Shown piece after piece: positions 23,476 to 31,950 of a DNA stretch of 42,460 nucleotides. The DNA comes from Myxacorys almedinensis A (lineage in GTDB: Bacteria; Cyanobacteriota; Cyanobacteriia; Leptolyngbyales; Leptolyngbyaceae), in the NCBI RefSeq assembly GCF_010091945.1, contig NZ_WVIE01000033.1:1-42460 (forward strand). The letters run 5' to 3'. The translations under genes and the position numbers were made by a program. Under the pieces are notes generated by a model, which was given only the letters and a program-made list of their open reading frames with translations, was not told the DNA's origin and ran no database searches. Numbering within the stretch: the stretch's first letter is position 1; each line of letters starts with the position of its first letter.

Positions 23476-26010
23476 ATGACATTAACTCCTGATGCGCCGT
23501 CTTGCTCGCTCGTTGCAAAAACAGTTGAAGCAGCATCACATCAAGCCTACACTGCTCCGGGGATCGCTCCTCTCAATACCGCCACGGGAGTGTATATCAC
23601 CGTCCATGGGCACTTTTACCAGCCCCCCCGAGAAAATCCTTATTTAGATGCGATCGAGCGTCAACCCAGCGCGGCTCCTTTCCACGATTGGAATGAGCGA
23701 ATTCACCACGAGTGCTATCGCCCGAATGCATTTGCCCGCGTGCTCAACGATCGCGGCGAAGTGGTGGGGATCGTCAACAACTACGAGTATCTCAGCTTTA
23801 ATATTGGACCGACGTTGATGAGTTGGATCGAGCGTCACGATGTGGAGGTGTATCAGCGCATCGTAGATGCCGATCGCAAAAGCTGCGATCGCTTAAACGG
23901 GCACGGGAACGCGATCGCTCAAGCCTACAATCACATGATCTTGCCCCTCGCCAACGCACGGGATAAGCGAACTCAGATTCGTTGGGGTAAAGAAGACTTT
24001 AAATCTCACTTTGGGCGTGATCCCGAAGGCATGTGGTTGGCAGAAACTGCCGTCGATTATCCGACCCTGGAAGCACTCGTCGCAGAAGGGATCATGTTCA
24101 TTGTGCTCGCACCCTCTCAAGCCAAGCGCTGTCGCCCCTTTTTCCAAGAAGAATGGCATGAAGTCGGTGGCAGTCAGATCGATCCGACGCGCCCTTATCG
24201 CTGCTTCTTAAACGATGGCGATCGCGCTGATCCCCACGCGCCTTACATTGACATCTTCTTCTACGATGGTCCCATTTCTCGCGACATGGGGTTTGATCAA
24301 GCCCTGAGCAGTTCTCACCACCTAGCCGGACGATTGGGGCAAGCCGTGCGCGGGGATCACCGCCCATCGCAACTGATTTCAGTCGCAACCGATGGCGAAA
24401 CCTTTGGGCATCACAAAGGCGGAACCGAGAAATGCTTGGCATACGCCTTTGTCGGCGAGTTTCCCAATCGCCATTGGACGGTGACCAACTATGCCCACTA
24501 TCTCAGCCTTTGCCCACCCGAATGGGAGGTTGAGCTTAAGGCGGTCACCGCGTGGAGTTGTGCTCACGGCGTTGACCGATGGCAGGATGACTGCGGCTGC
24601 GGCGGCGGGGGATTGTGGCATCAAAAATGGCGACGCCCGTTGCGCGATGCGTTGGACTGGCTGCGGGATCAGATGGTCAAAGTCTACGCAGAGGTGGGCG
24701 GAAAGCTATTTTCTGATCCCTGGTTGGCGCGGGACGAATACATCCATGTGATGCGATCGCGCACGCCTGCCACGGTTCAAAAATTTCTTGCTCAGCATCA
24801 ATCTCACCGCCTGAATGCTTTAGAACGACTTGATGCGCTGCGGTTGCTCGAAATGCAGCGTCACGCCATGCTGATGTACACAAGCTGCGGCTGGTTTTTT
24901 GAAGAACTCTCTCGACCAGAAGGCACTCAGATTCTCCGCTATGCTGCTCGTGCGCTAGAACTGGCAGGCGATGTTGCCGGGGTGCAGCTTGAAAAAGGCT
25001 TTATCAAACGTCTGGCGCTTGCCCCTAGTAACGTGGAGTGCTTTAAAACGGGCGCAGAAATCTATCGGCAGCTTGTGATCCCGGCACAAATTAGCTTTGA
25101 GCAAGTGGCGGCGCACTATGCGATCAGTTCGCTGTTTACGACCTATGACCGAGAAGAGCGCGTATATTGCTATACCGCCAGCCAACTAGATTACCACCGG
25201 CATCGGATGGGGTCGATGACGTTAGCGATCGGGCAACTGCAACTCACCTCAGAAATTACCCACGAAACAGAGCATCTGGTGTTTGCCGTTTTGCACTTGT
25301 GCGGTTGGGATTTCCATTGCTGCATTCAAAGGTTTTCAGGCAGGCGGAATTATACGCAGCTAAAAGAGCAGTTGGCGGAGGCGCTGGGGCAGGGAAGCGC
25401 GGCAAAGACGATTCTAATGATGAATCAACACTTCAACGATCGCGCCTACAGTTTGCACGACCTGTTTGCCGAAGAGCGGCATCGCATCATGCAACTGCTG
25501 AGCCAGGAGACGCTGACGCGCCTCGATCAGCTTTATACTCAGGTTTACCGCGATAACTATGGTGTGCTGATTGCCTTTCATCGGGATGAGTTGCCCGTGC
25601 CACGAGAATTGCAGGTTGCGGCTGAAATCGCCTTGGGGCACCGGCTCTTGGTCACATTGCGATCGCTAGAACGCGATCCCAATCCCCATGATTTGGTCGA
25701 GCTTGACACGATCGCAACCGAGGCAAATCATCTGCGCTGTCAGCTTCAGCTTCCCGAAGCTCGGCAGATTCTAGAACGCACGATCGCACGATCGCTGCAC
25801 CTGCTACTCCAAGATCCAGAGCCGTCGGATCTACAGGTTCAGTTTCTAGAGAAATTGGTTGATCTCAGTCAGCAGTTAACATTGGGTGTATCGTTGGGGC
25901 GATCGCAGGAGCTATACCTTCAGTGGTTGCACAGCATTGCGGTAGAGGGGCGGTGTGCAAGTGCAGTGTTATTAACATTGGGACAGAAACTCGCAATCGA
26001 TCTATCCTAA
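23476..26010 (+). CDS. GH57-family glycoside hydrolase-like protein with DUF3536
   Basis: 844-residue cytoplasmic protein. The N-terminal GH57 domain (about 40-330) starts with YITVHGHFYQPPRENPY and carries GMWLAETAVDYPTLEAL, whose Glu (E190) is the candidate nucleophile, and SVATDGETFGHHKGG (D306 or E308 as candidate acid). The long C-terminal half, from about 470, is helical and matches the DUF3536 architecture common in cyanobacteria. GH57 enzymes act on alpha-glucans (amylase, branching or transferase activities), so a role in glycogen metabolism is likely; the exact activity is unknown. No signal peptide. Divergent from the Nit1C regulator. Confidence 0.9.
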   Translation: MTLTPDAPSCSLVAKTVEAASHQAYTAPGIAPLNTATGVYITVHGHFYQPPRENPYLDAIERQPSAAPFHDWNERIHHECYRPNAFARVLNDRGEVVGIVNNYEYLSFNIGPTLMSWIERHDVEVYQRIVDADRKSCDRLNGHGNAIAQAYNHMILPLANARDKRTQIRWGKEDFKSHFGRDPEGMWLAETAVDYPTLEALVAEGIMFIVLAPSQAKRCRPFFQEEWHEVGGSQIDPTRPYRCFLNDGDRADPHAPYIDIFFYDGPISRDMGFDQALSSSHHLAGRLGQAVRGDHRPSQLISVATDGETFGHHKGGTEKCLAYAFVGEFPNRHWTVTNYAHYLSLCPPEWEVELKAVTAWSCAHGVDRWQDDCGCGGGGLWHQKWRRPLRDALDWLRDQMVKVYAEVGGKLFSDPWLARDEYIHVMRSRTPATVQKFLAQHQSHRLNALERLDALRLLEMQRHAMLMYTSCGWFFEELSRPEGTQILRYAARALELAGDVAGVQLEKGFIKRLALAPSNVECFKTGAEIYRQLVIPAQISFEQVAAHYAISSLFTTYDREERVYCYTASQLDYHRHRMGSMTLAIGQLQLTSEITHETEHLVFAVLHLCGWDFHCCIQRFSGRRNYTQLKEQLAEALGQGSAAKTILMMNQHFNDRAYSLHDLFAEERHRIMQLLSQETLTRLDQLYTQVYRDNYGVLIAFHRDELPVPRELQVAAEIALGHRLLVTLRSLERDPNPHDLVELDTIATEANHLRCQLQLPEARQILERTIARSLHLLLQDPEPSDLQVQFLEKLVDLSQQLTLGVSLGRSQELYLQWLHSIAVEGRCASAVLLTLGQKLAIDLS

Positions 26011-26023
26011 AATACCAAGTCAA

Positions 26024-26063
26024 CAACTTGCCTGTAGCTATTTCAATGGCTATAGGCAAGTTG
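26024..26063. terminator. Strong hairpin between convergent genes
   Basis: CAACTTGCCTGTAGC (26024-26038) pairs with GCTATAGGCAAGTTG (26049-26063), one mismatch (G-T), loop of 10. It lies 13 bases past the GH57 stop and 51 bases past the DUF3181 stop on the other strand, so it may end transcripts from both sides; there is no long U-run. Confidence 0.6.
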
Positions 26064-26114
26064 CTCCAACAGGGGTTGCCCAAGAAGGCAACTGAACCAG
26101 CCCAGGTTTGACGG

Positions 26115-26423
26115 CTAGAGATTACGCTGAAACTCTTCGAGGGTGTCCATTAGGTTAACCTGACACTGCATCGGCAACAGATCTGTTAACGGAACCTCGC
26201 GTTTGCCACCACCCAGTTTCACAGGAATATTGTTGAGAATTTCCAACACTTGATCTTCCTCGATCGCTTGTCCGTTGGAAATTAAGGGAAATAGCTGTTC
26301 AGCTAAAACCGTGTGCAGATGAGCATCAGCTAGGTAAAGATGCCACTTGGCGATATCCATGTAAAGATTTTCGCCGAGATCGGCTGCCAAGGTTTCGATC
26401 GCTTCAGAAGAACTAATAGCCAT
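26115..26423 (-). CDS. DUF3181-family protein
   Basis: 102-residue soluble helical protein of a cyanobacteria-specific family of unknown function. The pattern AIETLAADLGENLYMDIAKWHLYLADAHLHTVLAEQLFPLI (about 6-46) is characteristic. A C-terminal stretch with IPVKLGGGKREVPLTDLLP follows. The ATG at 26423 is used; the frame extends four codons to a TTG that has no better ribosome site. Confidence 0.88.
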   Translation of the reverse strand: MAISSSEAIETLAADLGENLYMDIAKWHLYLADAHLHTVLAEQLFPLISNGQAIEEDQVLEILNNIPVKLGGGKREVPLTDLLPMQCQVNLMDTLEEFQRNL

Positions 26424-26540
26424 AGGAGTTTTCAAAAATAGGTTTGCACGTCGTTTAAAGTTTGTAGCCCAGATAAGAATAACGACCTTTCAACTATTAC
26501 GCCATCTCCCAGCATCGTACTCCTGTCTGTTGGCTGATGT

Positions 26541-26792
26541 TTAGGATTTGCTGGGTTTAGAGTAGTCTGCGATCGCAAAGATATAAATCCCGTGGGCGAC
26601 TAGCACTGCCAACCAGCTACCCGTCATCCAAGCCGTCCAACCCCAATCGGGATGCTGTGCCAATCGAAAAAACCACACGCCAGAGTTGCCTGCGCTAAAC
26701 AACGCCACATGGGTTGCAAACGTCATGCGATCGTCGAGGCGGCGGAAGTCAGGATCGTTACGATCAGGAGGGCGAGACCAACGGGGAGGCAT
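26541..26792 (-). CDS. Small two-helix membrane protein
   Basis: 83-residue protein with a basic, Arg/Asp/Pro-rich N-terminus (about 1-22) and two predicted membrane helices (about 23-43 and 53-75) joined by a short Trp-rich loop (HPDWGWTAWMTGSW). This layout resembles 2TM-domain proteins common in cyanobacteria; function unknown. It is preceded by a 19-bp tandem repeat that may overlap its promoter. Confidence 0.75.
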   Translation of the reverse strand: MPPRWSRPPDRNDPDFRRLDDRMTFATHVALFSAGNSGVWFFRLAQHPDWGWTAWMTGSWLAVLVAHGIYIFAIADYSKPSKS

Positions 26793-26820
26793 AGAACCTG
26801 TGTGTAAGGAATACTCTTAT

Positions 26821-26858
26821 TGTAAAGGGTATAAGTTGTTGTAAAGGGTATAAGTTGT
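26821..26858. repeat. 19-bp tandem duplication with a decayed third unit
   Basis: TGTAAAGGGTATAAGTTGT occurs twice exactly (26821-26839, 26840-26858). A third, altered unit (TGTAAAGGCATGAGTTG) overlaps its end and runs to about 26872. It lies just upstream of the small membrane-protein gene on the minus strand. Confidence 0.85.
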
Positions 26859-27050
26859 AAAGGCATGAGTTGCAGGAAAGGGAATCCACCGTTAGTGGCG
26901 GGTTAAACCTCACACCAAACGGCGGCAAATCTAGAAAGCCTCGTTTGAACAGGTTAATCGAATACGGGGATCGCCTGCTGTTTTTTTGTCCCCTCCATCG
27001 TTTCCATTTCTTTACACCCTACAAAATATTAAATTCCTACCATTGGCTGT

Positions 27051-27644
27051 ATGTATTCCTATACCAAGGGTTTAGAATTCAGACAGAAACCGCCATTCTC
27101 TACAAGTTCTCCTGTGTCAGTTAATCGCTTCTTGAATAAAACTGGTCTCGTACGCCGACAGTCTCATCTCGCCGTTTTGGTTTTTCCCGATGAGACTTCT
27201 GTTTTTCAGGCGTACCGTTTGCTCCACTATCACGGGGTCTCCCCTGAGCATCTCGCGATCGTGGGTGAGGGATACAGCAACCCCGAACATGTAGGATTGC
27301 TTAAACCGATGCAGCTTGCTACCCGAAAAGCAAAGGCGTTTAGCATCCTCGCTGGCACAATCGGCGCGATCGCGGGGTTTGCCCTTTTTCTGGTATCTAC
27401 CCTGCACAGCATTGGTCTATCAGGAATACAACCGATTCTGCTGGCTCCTGCGTTTGCTGTGGTAGGTGGGTTTACGGGCGCAGTTATTGGTGGGCTGTTT
27501 GGGCTGTTTGGGGAAGGAACCACGGCAAGCATCTATCGGCATCACGTCGATCGCGGGCAGTATCTTCTGATGATCGAAGGACCCGATCGGATTGTGCGCT
27601 GGGGGCAAGAAGTATTAAGCCATTATGCAACTTCTCGGCTGTAG
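27051..27644 (+). CDS. Hypothetical membrane protein with glycine-zipper helices
   Basis: Up to 197 residues. A cytoplasmic N-terminal domain (HLAVLVFPDETSVFQAYRLLHYHGVSPEHLAIVGE) looks like a small alpha/beta module similar to the heat-induced general-stress 17M type. Two hydrophobic Gly/Ala-rich helices follow (about 97-118 and 128-152, with GGFTGAVIGGLFGLFGEG). A short tail contains RGQYLLMIEGPDRIVRWG. The start is uncertain: the first 22 codons from 27051 look non-coding, and a GTG at 27114 is a reasonable alternative. Function unknown. Confidence 0.7.
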   Translation: MYSYTKGLEFRQKPPFSTSSPVSVNRFLNKTGLVRRQSHLAVLVFPDETSVFQAYRLLHYHGVSPEHLAIVGEGYSNPEHVGLLKPMQLATRKAKAFSILAGTIGAIAGFALFLVSTLHSIGLSGIQPILLAPAFAVVGGFTGAVIGGLFGLFGEGTTASIYRHHVDRGQYLLMIEGPDRIVRWGQEVLSHYATSRL

Positions 27645-27709
27645 CAGGGTCTAGGTACACATCGTTCTAATTTTTCTCTCCCTCGTCCCCTTGCGCCCCG
27701 TTTCACCGG

Positions 27710-28813
27710 ATGGAAGTAGACCATCAATCTAGCTTTGATTCGGCGATCATGCAGCGTTGTCTAGAATTGGCACGCACTGCGTTTGGGCGTACGGCTCCGA
27801 ACCCGATGGTCGGGTGTGCGATCGTTCAAAAGGGCGAAATTGTAGGCGAAGGGTTTCACCCAAAAGCGGGGGAACCTCATGCTGAAATATTTGCGTTGAG
27901 ACAAGCAGACACCCGTGCCCTGGGCGCAACGCTGTATGTCAATTTAGAGCCATGTAGCCACTATGGGCGAACGCCTCCTTGTGCTGATGCGGTGATCGCG
28001 GCAGGCATCGGGCGAGTGGTGATTGGTATGGTAGATCCCAATCCTCAGGTGGCGGGGCAAGGCATCGCGAAACTTCGAGACGCCGGAATTGAGGTCACGG
28101 TTGGCATAGAAGCTGCCGACTGCCAAACCCTAAACGAAGCGTTTGTGCATCGCATTGTGCATCATCGCCCGTTTGGCATTCTCAAGTATGCGATGACCTT
28201 AGATGGCAAAATTGCGGCAACGACTGGGCATAGCAGTTGGGTGACGGGAACCGCAGCAAGACAGGAAGTGCATCAGTTGCGATCGCGCTGTGATGCGATC
28301 GTGGTGGGGGGCAACACGGTTCGCAAAGACAATCCTTTTTTAACAACGCATGGCGTTGCTCAGCACACGCCGCTGCGGGTTGTGATGAGTCGCACCCTCG
28401 ACTTGCCGCCAACGGCGCATTTGTGGAATTTGGATATTGCCCCAACTGTGGTGTTTACTGGCTCAGATGGAAATCTAGCAATGCAGCACCGCCTGTTGGA
28501 TCAAGGTGTAGATGTAATCCAACTGGCGGCATTAACCCCGGCTGAAGTGATGGCTCAGTTATACGATCGCGGCTTGAATACGGTGCTTTGGGAGTGTGGT
28601 GGCACATTGGCAGCCCGTGCGATCGCAGATCAGTGTGTCCAAAAGGTGTGGGCATTCATTGCCCCTAAAATTATTGGCGGAAACGATGCCGCTTCCCCGG
28701 TCGGCGAGTTGGGCTTAACCGAAATGACTCAAGCTTTGTCGTTAACGCGAGTTGCCATCGAAGCGATCGGGACAGATTTCTTGATACAGGGGTATTTGGC
28801 AAACAAACAGTAG
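27710..28813 (+). CDS. ribD: Riboflavin biosynthesis deaminase/reductase RibD
   Basis: Bifunctional cytoplasmic enzyme for the second and third steps of riboflavin synthesis: deamination of diaminohydroxyphosphoribosylaminopyrimidine, then NADPH-dependent reduction of the ribose. The N-terminal deaminase has the zinc motif HAE (57-59) and PCSHYGRTPPC (C82, C91). The C-terminal reductase begins near PFGILKYAMTLDGKIA (about residue 157) and includes VGGNTVRKDNP and LWECGGTLAARAI. Length (367) is normal. No FMN riboswitch is visible in the 65-base upstream gap. Other rib genes are not in the window. Confidence 0.96.
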   Translation: MEVDHQSSFDSAIMQRCLELARTAFGRTAPNPMVGCAIVQKGEIVGEGFHPKAGEPHAEIFALRQADTRALGATLYVNLEPCSHYGRTPPCADAVIAAGIGRVVIGMVDPNPQVAGQGIAKLRDAGIEVTVGIEAADCQTLNEAFVHRIVHHRPFGILKYAMTLDGKIAATTGHSSWVTGTAARQEVHQLRSRCDAIVVGGNTVRKDNPFLTTHGVAQHTPLRVVMSRTLDLPPTAHLWNLDIAPTVVFTGSDGNLAMQHRLLDQGVDVIQLAALTPAEVMAQLYDRGLNTVLWECGGTLAARAIADQCVQKVWAFIAPKIIGGNDAASPVGELGLTEMTQALSLTRVAIEAIGTDFLIQGYLANKQ

Positions 28814-28841
28814 CATTAGCGTCTAGAACATTAGCAACAGA

Positions 28842-29108
28842 TTAGGTCGCGATGCGATCGTAGGCTAAATCGCGAATGAGGGAGATTCTCGTGTGGATAT
28901 AGTTAGCCAAAAGATTGCTCTCTTCAGCATCAAGGGCTTGCTGATCGCCGAAAAGATTGAGCAACCACTGGACTAGGCTTGAATCGTCTAGGTTAACCAG
29001 GGTTGTGGCTTGGGTTGTCTCGACGAGTGACCAAAGTTGACGAATCATGAGGGGAGGCATAGAAGATTGCACACAGGTTGTGGGTTGAGTGATTTCTCCT
29101 CTCACCAT
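28842..29108 (-). CDS. Small conserved hypothetical protein
   Basis: 88-residue helical protein, function unknown. The core MIRQLWSLVETTQATTLVNLDDSSLVQWLLNLF and LDAEESNLLANYIHTRISLIRDLA has a pattern I recall from cyanobacterial hypotheticals. The ATG at 29108 is preferred (GAAGAG seven bases upstream); the frame extends to a TTG at 29177 without a ribosome site. Convergent with ribD, 28 bases between stops. Confidence 0.7.
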   Translation of the reverse strand: MVRGEITQPTTCVQSSMPPLMIRQLWSLVETTQATTLVNLDDSSLVQWLLNLFGDQQALDAEESNLLANYIHTRISLIRDLAYDRIAT

Positions 29109-29490
29109 ACTGAAACTCTTCAATGCCTGCGCCGAGATCATACAAGATGACACAAGAGTTACGAAACACTTAATCAACAGACTTATAACTTGACGTGAGC
29201 CTCAGAAACCCCTCAGGCGAGTTAGATCCTAAGTGCCAGCAGCGTTATGTCTAGCGCGAGATGAAATTTGTAAAGCAGCGTTGGAGTGCCCTACCCGTAG
29301 CTCCTTGCTCCAAGCAGAGAGCGAAACATCTTGATGTTTTCTATCTGGCTACTTCTCGCACTTGGATGCGCTCTTCTCTCAATCAAAAAAGAATTAACGG
29401 GTAAAGCCGTGCTCGATTGCATTGATACTTAACAAGATTAGAGGACATTCTGGCTGTGGCTATAATTCGTAATGTTTAATTTAGATTTCT
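29109..29490. other. Spacer without a gene
   Basis: About 380 bases with no supported gene on either strand. A small hairpin, AAACATC-TT-GATGTTT (29324-29339), is the only clear structure. A non-coding RNA cannot be excluded but nothing specific supports one. Confidence 0.45.
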
Positions 29491-30447
29491 CTAGCGGTAG
29501 GCTGCTATTGGCTCTTTGATGAAGCGAATGTATAGATGTTTGAAGGTGGATTTTAGGACACGGGGCGCTCCAAAGTCGATGGGCATCAGGGTATCTGGCA
29601 GTTTCCAGTCTGCGATCGCAAGGTCTTCGGGGCGCAGGTGGGGAAATTCGATCTCTGCCACTTCTGGACATAGCCCCAACTGCTGACTTGCCACGATCGT
29701 GGGGATAGAGGCTGGGTCGGCTCCCAAAATTTCAACCACTGCCCGATCAAGAGCAAAAACATGGGTTGAGGCTCCCAAGACGCCGAGTGCTTTGGGTTCA
29801 CCGCCGCTAGGTCCGTTCCCTTCGTGCCCAATAATGCCATCGAGGATAGTCAGATCAGGAGCGATCGCGCGAGCCGTTTCCACCAGCATTCTGCCAAAGC
29901 GTTCTCGATCTTTGCCTGCTTCCAGGTGCCACCAGGCTTTCATCTTGCCCGGAACGCAGCCAAATAAATTTTTTGTGCCGAGTGTCAGGGTTAGCTGCAT
30001 ATGAGACTTAACCTTGGGCAGATTGATCACCACATCAGCTTCCATCGCTTCTTTCGAGAGCAGCAAGTGGTTAAAGTCGGCGCTCACGGTTTCATAGCGT
30101 TTGCCTTTCATCTCCACGATCGGTAATTTCAAGGCTTCGATCAGGGGAAGATAGCCGTTGGCTTTGGCAACTCCAAGGGCGCTTCCAAAGGCGGGGCTGT
30201 CTCCTAAGAAAGGTTCTCCGCCTGCTTCTCTGACCAGTTGGGTGACGCAGTAGACAATTTCGGGGCGGGTGACGCATTCTTTGGTGGGTCGCGCTCCGGT
30301 GAGGAGGTTGGGTTTGAGTAAGACGCGATCGCCGGGTTTGACGAAGGCTGACATGCCGCCCAGGGGGGCTAAGAGGGTTTCGAGGGAGGCGCGCAGGTGG
30401 GTGAGATCGTAGGAGGTGGCGTGCAGGAGGCTAACGGCAGAATTCAT
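29491..30447 (-). CDS. DUF362 domain protein
   Basis: 318-residue protein of the DUF362 family, often annotated as an iron-sulfur cluster-binding protein although this form has no ferredoxin-type cysteine set. Family marks: VLLKPNLLTGARPTKECVTRPEIV (about 43-66), FLGDSPAFGSA, VVINLPKVKSHMQLTLTLGTKNLFGCVPG and DGIIGHEGNGPSGGEPK. No signal peptide or membrane helix. Function unknown; members occur widely in cyanobacteria. Upstream neighbour is the DUF429 gene on the same strand with a 163-base gap. Confidence 0.9.
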   Translation of the reverse strand: MNSAVSLLHATSYDLTHLRASLETLLAPLGGMSAFVKPGDRVLLKPNLLTGARPTKECVTRPEIVYCVTQLVREAGGEPFLGDSPAFGSALGVAKANGYLPLIEALKLPIVEMKGKRYETVSADFNHLLLSKEAMEADVVINLPKVKSHMQLTLTLGTKNLFGCVPGKMKAWWHLEAGKDRERFGRMLVETARAIAPDLTILDGIIGHEGNGPSGGEPKALGVLGASTHVFALDRAVVEILGADPASIPTIVASQQLGLCPEVAEIEFPHLRPEDLAIADWKLPDTLMPIDFGAPRVLKSTFKHLYIRFIKEPIAAYR

Positions 30448-30610
30448 ATAACATTATTTAGATTTTCTTTTTCTTAATGTACCTGCAATTACACTTGCCC
30501 AACAAAACTTTAGAAGACTTGGCGATGGGAAAAGTGTTACCAGCCCAAAAGTTTGACACCCTGTTGATTCAGACAGCAACAAGGGGTTTAAGAGAATCGG
30601 ATGTACCAAC

Positions 30611-31345
30611 TCAGATGCTAGCAGCAAACGGAGCCGGAACCACGATATAGCCTTCCTCGCGATCGCCCAAAACCAAATTTTTCTCCAACCCCCAATACCA
30701 CCAGTGAGCCGCAACATACGCACAAATAATACTGTCAAGCTGATCTTCCAATGCTTTGATTGCTACTCCTCTGAGCGGCACTTCAGGTAATATCTTGAGA
30801 TCCAATCTCGGCTCTAACTTCGGCAAATCCTCGAGAATATGCTGACGCAAAATCGCTAGCCCAGACCTGCGATCGCTCACCGTTCCCTTCTTATACTTGA
30901 TGATCCGCTCTAGCCCAAAGAGATGAACCATCGCCGGATGCGGAAAAACTTCGATCTGATAACGCCCCAACGTTTGAGGCAAAATCTCCGGCGCATGTTC
31001 AAAGTTACGCGCTTCCAAACTTAAACCAAATCCCACCGTTCGCTCTGCAAAGGGCAACCCCAAATTAGCCGGATAACAGCCTGCATGGTAGCGCCCAAAT
31101 ATTTTGTGAGCCAACCGATCCGGCGATCGCATGCCCGTTTGGTTAGGAATGAGCGTCGGAGCATCGATCGCAATCATAGCGGCATCCGTCGCACCAACCT
31201 GGCGATCGATCCACGCCAAAACCTCCGCAAACGAACTCTCTCGCCGCAAATCCACCAGTTCTAACTGCATGCCCTGCAAGGCTAAGCAACATACCCCACT
31301 CGGATTTGAACTCCAGCCCAAATCAACGCCAATGAACTTCATCAT
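30611..31345 (-). CDS. DUF429 domain protein (predicted nuclease-like fold)
   Basis: 244-residue soluble protein of the DUF429 family, thought to have an RNase H-like fold. The N-terminal strand FIGVDLGWSSNPSGVCCLAL carries the conserved Asp and is followed by AMIAIDAPTLIPNQTGMRSPDR and the Asp-rich VEVFPHPAMVHLFGL-type region (here QIEVFPHPAMVHLFGL, about 150-165). The C-terminal ALEDQLDSIICAYVAAHWW supplies further acidic residues. Function unknown. Two adjacent ATG codons (31345, 31342) could start the protein. Confidence 0.88.
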   Translation of the reverse strand: MMKFIGVDLGWSSNPSGVCCLALQGMQLELVDLRRESSFAEVLAWIDRQVGATDAAMIAIDAPTLIPNQTGMRSPDRLAHKIFGRYHAGCYPANLGLPFAERTVGFGLSLEARNFEHAPEILPQTLGRYQIEVFPHPAMVHLFGLERIIKYKKGTVSDRRSGLAILRQHILEDLPKLEPRLDLKILPEVPLRGVAIKALEDQLDSIICAYVAAHWWYWGLEKNLVLGDREEGYIVVPAPFAASI

Positions 31346-31416
31346 TCAATCATCGGTGAGGGTTGAGGGTAGGGGGTTAGGGGTAGCGATCGCTCAAGAA
31401 CATGCAGAACAGCCCA

Positions 31417-31791
31417 CTAAGACTGTTCCTGATTCTTCAATCGTTCGACCTCAGCCCGAATAGCAGACAACTGCGCGGTTAACTCTTGCAATTCCAACTG
31501 CACCTCTGTAGACGTTGGCGGTACCTCGGTTGCCGTTGTCGTCAGCGTCGTTGGAACCTCGGTTCCGCGCCGTTGAGCCATGAAACTATCTACATAGATT
31601 CGGGCTTCGCGTTCTGTCATTTCGCCTTTGGTTGCCCACTCTTGAGTTAGCTCGCCCAGTTCTAGCCTCAGTTTGGTTAAATTCGCATCTCGCTTTTGCG
31701 GATCTTGAAGAATTTCGACCAGAGCAGTCGTTGCCCCAAGCGTGACCCGAAATCCTCGTTGCAACAGTTGAACAACTGAATCAGAATTCAT
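31417..31791 (-). CDS. Phasin-like coiled-coil hypothetical protein
   Basis: 124-residue protein. An amphipathic N-terminus (VVQLLQRGFRVTLGATTALVEILQDPQKR) is followed by a helical domain (ELTQEWATKGEMTEREARIYVDSF), a Thr/Pro/Val-rich low-complexity linker (about 76-95) and a C-terminal coiled coil (LELQELTAQLSAIRAEVERLKN). Overall layout recalls the PhaF-like phasin regulators in broad databases, but polyhydroxybutyrate binding is not shown. Conserved in cyanobacteria as far as I recall. Confidence 0.75.
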   Translation of the reverse strand: MNSDSVVQLLQRGFRVTLGATTALVEILQDPQKRDANLTKLRLELGELTQEWATKGEMTEREARIYVDSFMAQRRGTEVPTTLTTTATEVPPTSTEVQLELQELTAQLSAIRAEVERLKNQEQS

Positions 31792-31874
31792 AAACCTATC
31801 CCGATTTTGCCGATAAGGTGATTCACTGCCTTAATTTTAGTGCATACCCTTCGACCCAGGGGTTACAACACCTT

Positions 31875-31920
31875 TACCTAACCACTGCTGAGCCTCGTAC
31901 CTAACCACTGCTGAGCCTCG
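31875..31920. repeat. 23-bp tandem duplication
   Basis: A 23-base unit starting TACCTAACCACTGC occurs twice in tandem exactly (31875-31897 and 31898-31920), 30 bases past the E2 gene stop and upstream of the phasin-like gene. Confidence 0.9.
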
Positions 31921-31950
31921 CCACACCCCAGCTTTAGTCAAAGAAATTCA

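Noticed and set aside
25167-25556. 129-codon ORF inside the GH57/DUF3536 gene
   Set aside because: Different frame of a long, coherent coding sequence; no domain and no start signal.
26870-27124. 84-codon plus-strand ORF before the gene at 27051
   Set aside because: Low-complexity composition, overlap with the following gene in another frame and no ribosome site.
29109-29490. Possible small RNA in the spacer before DUF362
   Set aside because: Only a weak 7-bp hairpin and no recognisable promoter/terminator pair; not enough for an RNA call.
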